Source: Holophaga sp. (GTDB lineage Bacteria > Acidobacteriota > Holophagae > Holophagales > Holophagaceae). Taken from it: a stretch of 5,302 bases of DNA. Shown here piece by piece: positions 1-2,557 of the stretch. The translations under genes and the position numbers were made by a program. How positions within the stretch are numbered: position 1 is the stretch's first letter; each line of letters starts with the position of its first letter. The notes beneath the pieces are model-generated. The model saw only the letters and a program-made list of their open reading frames with translations. It had not been told where the DNA came from and ran no database searches. The stretch is taken from NCBI GenBank assembly GCA_031292735.1, contig JARLGP010000280.1, positions 1 to 5,302 on the forward strand, written 5' to 3'.

Positions 1-404
1 GTGGGCGGCATCGTCGCGGGAGCGGCCGGAGCGGGGGGCGCTGGAGCGGACGCGCCGGCCACGGGCGCGGCGCCGGCCAGGGTGCCCATGTAGACCGCGT
101 CGAAGGTCCGCTGGAGGGTGCTGGACTGGAACTTGTCCATGCGCACCTGCACCAGCACGGTCACCGGATCGCCCACCTTGACCTGGGCGGCGGGCACGGC
201 GGCCCAGAGTTCGCCCTGGGCGGCCTTGACCCGCAGGTAGCTGTAGGGCGGTGCGGGAAGGACCTCCAGGACCGTGCCCTGGATCGAGTTCGCCGAGGCC
301 GCGGCGGTGACGGCAGGCTTTTCATCCTGGGAACGGTGGCAGGCCAGGAAGGTGCAGGCGGCCAGGGCGGCGCTTGAGGCAAGCAGGGTGGAGGCAAGGC
401 GCAT
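1..404 (-). CDS. NrfJ-like lipoprotein, N-terminal part (runs off the left edge)
   Basis: The reading frame opens at the ATG at 404-402 on the minus strand and stays open for 134 codons to the window edge, so the C-terminus is missing. Residues 1-16 form a short hydrophobic signal, and L14-A15-A16-C17 is a canonical lipobox. A second cysteine, C22, follows a weaker match. This predicts a lipid-anchored protein facing the periplasm. Residues about 41-109 resemble the small domain of NrfJ-related proteins: a GTVLEV strand, a Y-S-Y-L strand, ELWAAVP, KVGDPVTV, then M-D-K-F-x-S-x-T-L-x-R-T-F-D. In that family the domain is thought to be a small beta-barrel (OB-like), often encoded near periplasmic redox proteins; the exact role is not known to me. 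Residues 110-134 are an Ala/Pro-rich tail or linker that may lead to another domain outside the window. The start is supported by an AGGAG site 8 bases upstream. The family call comes from recalled motif similarity, not from a search. Confidence 0.72.
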   Translation of the reverse strand, partial: MRLASTLLASSAALAACTFLACHRSQDEKPAVTAAASANSIQGTVLEVLPAPPYSYLRVKAAQGELWAAVPAAQVKVGDPVTVLVQVRMDKFQSSTLQRTFDAVYMGTLAGAAPVAGASAPAPPAPAAPATMPP

Positions 405-412
405 CTTTGGGA

Positions 413-417
413 CTCCT
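413..417 (-). promoter_or_regulatory. Ribosome binding site of the NrfJ-like lipoprotein gene
   Basis: The minus strand reads AGGAG here, 8 bases before the ATG at 404-402. It fixes the start codon at the residue that gives a proper lipoprotein signal peptide. Confidence 0.75.
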
Positions 418-480
418 GGAGGGTTCGGCCGTGGGGCCAGGCTCCAAGGATACCGCGGAAGCCCCATGGACCGGCACAGA

Positions 481-539
481 CCGCCGGCTTGGCGGCGGGC
501 CGAGTTCGGGCCTTTTCTGGTATTTCCGCCCCGGCGGAA
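481..539. other. Two short GC-rich hairpins in the divergent region
   Basis: CCGCC at 481-485 pairs with GGCGG at 491-495 around a 5-base loop. TTCCGC at 524-529 pairs with GCGGAA at 534-539 around a 4-base loop. TTCGGG at 505-510 can also pair with CCCGAA at 540-545, which would enclose the second hairpin. On the minus strand these would lie in or just upstream of the lipoprotein gene's leader. No T-run follows on either strand, so a terminator role is not supported. The pairing is visible but the function is unknown. Confidence 0.4.
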
Positions 540-624
540 CCCGAATTTCCCGTAAAGCCGCACTGCGCCTAGCGATGACGGATTCGTCCAGTGCCCTTGG
601 TCACGTACCGGTTCCAATCAAGTT

Positions 625-649
625 TTGACCTTCTATCTCACGTCATAAT
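625..649 (+). promoter_or_regulatory. Possible promoter of gdhA
   Basis: TTGACC at 625-630 is a good match to a sigma-70 -35 box, and CATAAT at 644-649 is a good match to a -10 box. The gap between them is only 13 bases, shorter than the usual 16-18, so they may not work together. CATAAT could act with a weaker -35, or TTGACC with a poorer -10. The -35 candidate overlaps a small palindrome, TCAA-gtt-TTGA (618-628), that could be an operator half. A start near 656 would give a leader of about 75 bases. Confidence 0.3.
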
Positions 650-717
650 CATCGAGTTAGGCTGTCTCGCCTACACATCGTGGCCTGGGCAGCAGGCACA
701 AGAATTTCAAAACTTTC

Positions 718-723
718 AAGGAG
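718..723 (+). promoter_or_regulatory. Ribosome binding site of gdhA
   Basis: AAGGAG lies 7 bases before the ATG at 731. It decides the start: the same frame also opens at a GTG at 680, but that codon has no purine-rich site in front of it and would add 17 residues that do not look like the family N-terminus. Confidence 0.85.
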
Positions 724-730
724 TGGAGTT

Positions 731-2017
731 ATGGCTGAGAAGGCCTTCAATCCGTTTGAAATGGCTCAGAAGCAGTTCGACGCCGTGGCTGAGAAGTTGA
801 GCCTCGACCAGGGCACCCGCGACCTGCTGCGCAACCCTTCCCGCGAGCTGCACTTCACCATCCCGGTCCGCATGGACAACGGGACCGTGAAGATCTTCCG
901 CGGCTTCCGCATCCAGCACAACGATGCCCGCGGCCCCGCGAAGGGCGGCATCCGCTTCCACCCGAACGAGACCATCGACACGGTCAAGGCCCTGGCGACC
1001 TGGATGACCTGGAAATGCGCCGTGGTCGACATTCCGCTGGGCGGCGGCAAGGGCGGCGTGATCTGCGATCCCCGCGAGCTGTCCGACCGCGAGCAGGAGA
1101 AGATCTGCCGCGGCTGGATCCGCCAGGTATCCAAGCTGGTGGGACCCCTGAACGATGTGCCGGCCCCCGACGTCATGACGCACGGGCAGCACATGCTCTG
1201 GATGATGGACGAGTATGAAGTGATCAATGGCGGCAAGTACCCCGGCTTCATCACCGGCAAGCCCGTGGGCATGGGCGGCTCCCTGGGCCGCACCGAGGCC
1301 ACCGGCTACGGCGTGATCTTCACCGTGCGCGAAGCCATGAAGGAACTGGGCATCGAGATCAAGGGCGCCACCGCCGCCATTCAGGGCGCCGGCAACGTGG
1401 CCCAGTATTCCCTCGACCTGTTCACCCAGTACGGCGGCAAGGTCATCGCCATCTCCTGCTGGGACAACACCGACAAGGTGCCCTACACCTACCGCTGCAA
1501 GGACGGCATCCAGTTCGAGAAGCTCATGGCCGCCATCGACAAGTTCGGCACCATCGATCCCGCCAAGGCCAAGAGCTACGGATGGGAGAAGCTGAACGGC
1601 GATGCCTGGATCGAGCAGGACGTGACCGTGCTCATCCCGGCCGCCCAGGAGAACATGATCAACAGCGAGAACGTCAACAAGATCAAGCCCTCGGTCAAGC
1701 TCATCGCCGAAGGCGCCAACGGCCCCACCACCCCCGACGCCGACGTGGTCATCCAGAAGAAGGGCATCTTCCTGGTCCCCGACTTCCTTTGCAACGCCGG
1801 TGGCGTCACCTGCTCCTACTTCGAACAGGTGCAGAGCAACATGAACTACTACTGGGAGAAGGAAGAAGTCCTGACCAAGCTCGACCAGAAGATGACCGCC
1901 GCCTTCAAGGCCGTGTCCTTCCTGGCCCGGGACAAGAAGCTCTACATGCGCGATGCCGCGTACATGATCTCCATCAAGCGCGTGGCCGAAGCCAGCCACC
2001 TGCGCGGCTGGGTCTAG
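731..2017 (+). CDS. gdhA: Glutamate dehydrogenase (Glu/Leu/Phe/Val dehydrogenase family)
   Basis: This cytoplasmic enzyme interconverts glutamate with 2-oxoglutarate plus ammonium using NAD(P). The 428 residues fit the usual length of the small hexameric class. The substrate domain (about 1-190) holds GPAKGGIRFHP with K71, then W94-K95, then the family signature V-D-I-P-L-G-G-G-K-G-G with catalytic K107, and VPAPD with catalytic D147. By family knowledge these match the two carboxylate-binding lysines, the catalytic lysine and the catalytic aspartate. The Rossmann domain has G219-A-G221-N-V-A224. Later come EGANGPTTPDAD (327-338) and CNAGGVTCSYFE (354-365), where S362 fits the serine that contacts the substrate side chain. 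Lysines K71 and K95 with S362 favour glutamate over leucine, phenylalanine or valine. The segment after the second Rossmann strand, ISCWDNTDKVPYTYRCKDG, is longer than in well-studied relatives, so I cannot say whether it prefers NAD or NADP. It is a single gene with its own terminator. The symbol is a family-level assignment. Confidence 0.95.
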   Translation: MAEKAFNPFEMAQKQFDAVAEKLSLDQGTRDLLRNPSRELHFTIPVRMDNGTVKIFRGFRIQHNDARGPAKGGIRFHPNETIDTVKALATWMTWKCAVVDIPLGGGKGGVICDPRELSDREQEKICRGWIRQVSKLVGPLNDVPAPDVMTHGQHMLWMMDEYEVINGGKYPGFITGKPVGMGGSLGRTEATGYGVIFTVREAMKELGIEIKGATAAIQGAGNVAQYSLDLFTQYGGKVIAISCWDNTDKVPYTYRCKDGIQFEKLMAAIDKFGTIDPAKAKSYGWEKLNGDAWIEQDVTVLIPAAQENMINSENVNKIKPSVKLIAEGANGPTTPDADVVIQKKGIFLVPDFLCNAGGVTCSYFEQVQSNMNYYWEKEEVLTKLDQKMTAAFKAVSFLARDKKLYMRDAAYMISIKRVAEASHLRGWV

Positions 2018-2054
2018 TATCAAGTTCTCTAAATCTCTTAAATAAAGAGAAGGA

Positions 2055-2095
2055 GGGGTCGAGCCGCCATTTCGGCGTTCGGCCCCTTTCGTTTT
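2055..2095 (+). terminator. Rho-independent terminator after gdhA
   Basis: GGGGTCGA (2055-2062) pairs with TTCGGCCCC-side bases up to 2086, with one G-T pair. The stem continues as GCCG (2063-2066) with CGGC (2073-2076), leaving a GT bulge and a loop of about 6 bases. The stem is followed directly by the T-rich run TTTCGTTTT (2087-2095). It lies 38 bases after the gdhA stop. The upstream side of the stem is purine-rich and gives no T-run on the other strand, so it looks one-directional. Confidence 0.88.
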
Positions 2096-2111
2096 GTCGG
2101 CAGCTTGCCCA

Positions 2112-2120
2112 CCCCCCCCC
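2112..2120 (+). repeat. C9 homopolymer run
   Basis: Nine consecutive C follow the A at 2111, 17 bases past the T-run of the terminator. It is outside any gene. Runs of this length are prone to slippage and to sequencing error. Confidence 0.85.
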
Positions 2121-2157
2121 AATCCAGATCAACGCGCCGCAGAAGAGCCAGCGAGCC

Positions 2158-2315
2158 TTCTTTTATCGTTTTTCATCCCCGTTCATCCGGTTCATCCCCG
2201 TCGAGAAAAAGCTAATGATGATGCCGACGCACAGTGTTTCTGCGCTGGACAACACTTTTGGTTTTTGTTCGACGGGGATGAACCGGATGAACGGGGATAG
2301 AGGGGATAAGAAAAC
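2158..2315. repeat. Long inverted-repeat (hairpin) element, MITE-like or giant REP-like
   Basis: The arm at 2175-2204 is the exact reverse complement of 2269-2298: 30 of 30 bases. The arms extend inward through AAAAA (2206-2210) facing TTTTT (2262-2266). They extend outward imperfectly, TTCTTTTATC (2158-2167) facing GATAAGAAAA (2305-2314) with 8 of 10 matching. The whole is about 158 bases, with a loop of about 50 bases that holds its own stem, AGTGTT (2233-2238) with AACACT (2251-2256). Each arm is built of related units: TTCATCCCCG, TTCATCCGG, TTCATCCCCG. No transposase is present and I see no clear target duplication, so this would be a non-autonomous element or a structured RNA. It begins more than 60 bases after the gdhA terminator, so it is not needed for termination. 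Confidence 0.8.
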
Positions 2316-2351
2316 GGATCAAAAATCCCCGGCTATGGGCCCCGGCCGTCC

Positions 2352-2424
2352 TCGGAATTGTCTCCGCAGTACGGAGAGAATCGGCTCGTCGGGAAAAGCC
2401 TCCGCAAGGCGGAGACAACGCCGA
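2352..2424. repeat. REPIN-like pair of inverted GTCTCCGC palindromes
   Basis: TTGTCTCCGC at 2358-2367 is repeated exactly in inverse at 2409-2418. Each copy is itself part of a small hairpin: TCTCCG (2361-2366) with CGGAGA (2372-2377), and CTCCGC (2400-2405) with GCGGAG (2409-2414). Read outward-in, both copies follow TTGTCTCCGC, four variable bases, CGGAG. A further TCGG (2352-2355) pairs with CCGA (2421-2424) after a 2-by-2 mismatch. Two REP-type palindromes in inverse orientation a short distance apart is the layout called REPIN. The structure is visible; calling it a dispersed family needs the rest of the genome. Confidence 0.65.
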
Positions 2425-2495
2425 AGCAATTTTTCGCTCCAGCCTCGCCCAACATCCTGCGTCAGGTGATGAGCCAAGGTGGAGATTAAAGGGCC

Positions 2496-2527
2496 TTGTT
2501 CCTGCTGCCAAAGGCTTCCGATACACT
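2496..2527 (+). promoter_or_regulatory. Possible promoter of the ATP-grasp protein gene
   Basis: TACACT at 2522-2527 (in GATACACT) is a fair -10 box. TTGTTC at 2496-2501 is a fair -35 box, but the gap is 20 bases; a closer hexamer, TTCCTG at 2499-2504, has the right 17-base gap but a poor match. A start near 2534 would leave a leader of about 24 bases. A promoter is expected here because the gdhA terminator separates the genes. Confidence 0.35.
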
Positions 2528-2543
2528 CACCCTGTACCCCATC

Positions 2544-2550
2544 GAGGAAG
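2544..2550 (+). promoter_or_regulatory. Ribosome binding site of the ATP-grasp protein gene
   Basis: GAGGAAG lies 7 bases before the ATG at 2558 and supports that start. Upstream frames that run into this region have no comparable site. Confidence 0.8.
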
Positions 2551-2557
2551 CCCGCCC

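Larger units (their letters stand above)
405..730. other. Divergent intergenic region between the lipoprotein gene and gdhA
   Basis: This 326-base stretch separates two genes transcribed away from each other and should hold both promoters. The part near the lipoprotein gene (about 420-570) is GC-rich and holds short hairpins. The part near gdhA (about 600-720) is clearly richer in A/T than the surrounding genes, as expected of a promoter region. Short open frames crossing the region have no convincing ribosome site or protein-like composition and I do not call them genes. I could not find a good minus-strand promoter. Confidence 0.6.
2018..2557. other. Long intergenic region filled with repeats, no gene seen
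   Basis: After the gdhA terminator there are about 460 bases with no credible coding sequence. Frames that cross it lack ribosome sites and have low-complexity, Arg/Pro-rich or Ser/His-rich translations. It contains a C9 run, a long inverted-repeat element, a second element of paired small palindromes, and finally the likely promoter and ribosome site of the downstream gene. Base composition shifts here between A/T-rich patches and GC-rich palindromes, unlike the even GC-rich coding regions. Confidence 0.7.

Noticed and set aside
274..628. Plus-strand open frames over the lipoprotein start and the divergent region
   Set aside because: They overlap the lipoprotein gene in antisense, lack ribosome sites and have Arg/Gly/Pro-rich translations typical of GC-rich non-coding frames.
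680..730. GTG start at 680 giving gdhA 17 extra residues
   Set aside because: There is no Shine-Dalgarno site before the GTG, while AAGGAG sits 7 bases before the ATG at 731, and the extra residues do not resemble the family N-terminus.
716..2122. A 468-codon open frame on the minus strand opposite gdhA
   Set aside because: Same cause: it is a shadow of the gdhA codon pattern, and it would also read through the terminator stem. The plus-strand product is an unmistakable glutamate dehydrogenase.
2172..2298. CRISPR array, because of the repeated TTCATCC units
   Set aside because: The units are only 9-10 bases, directly adjacent without unique spacers, and arranged as an inverted pair. No cas gene is present.
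2175..2298. Second terminator made by the long inverted repeat
   Set aside because: The arms are far too long for a terminator, the loop is about 64 bases, and the right arm is followed by a purine-rich stretch, not a T-run. gdhA already has a proper terminator upstream.
1582..2469. A 295-codon plus-strand frame running from inside gdhA through the spacer
   Set aside because: Its first part is gdhA read in another frame (Arg/Pro/His-rich), and it then crosses the terminator and both repeat elements. No ribosome site supports an internal start.
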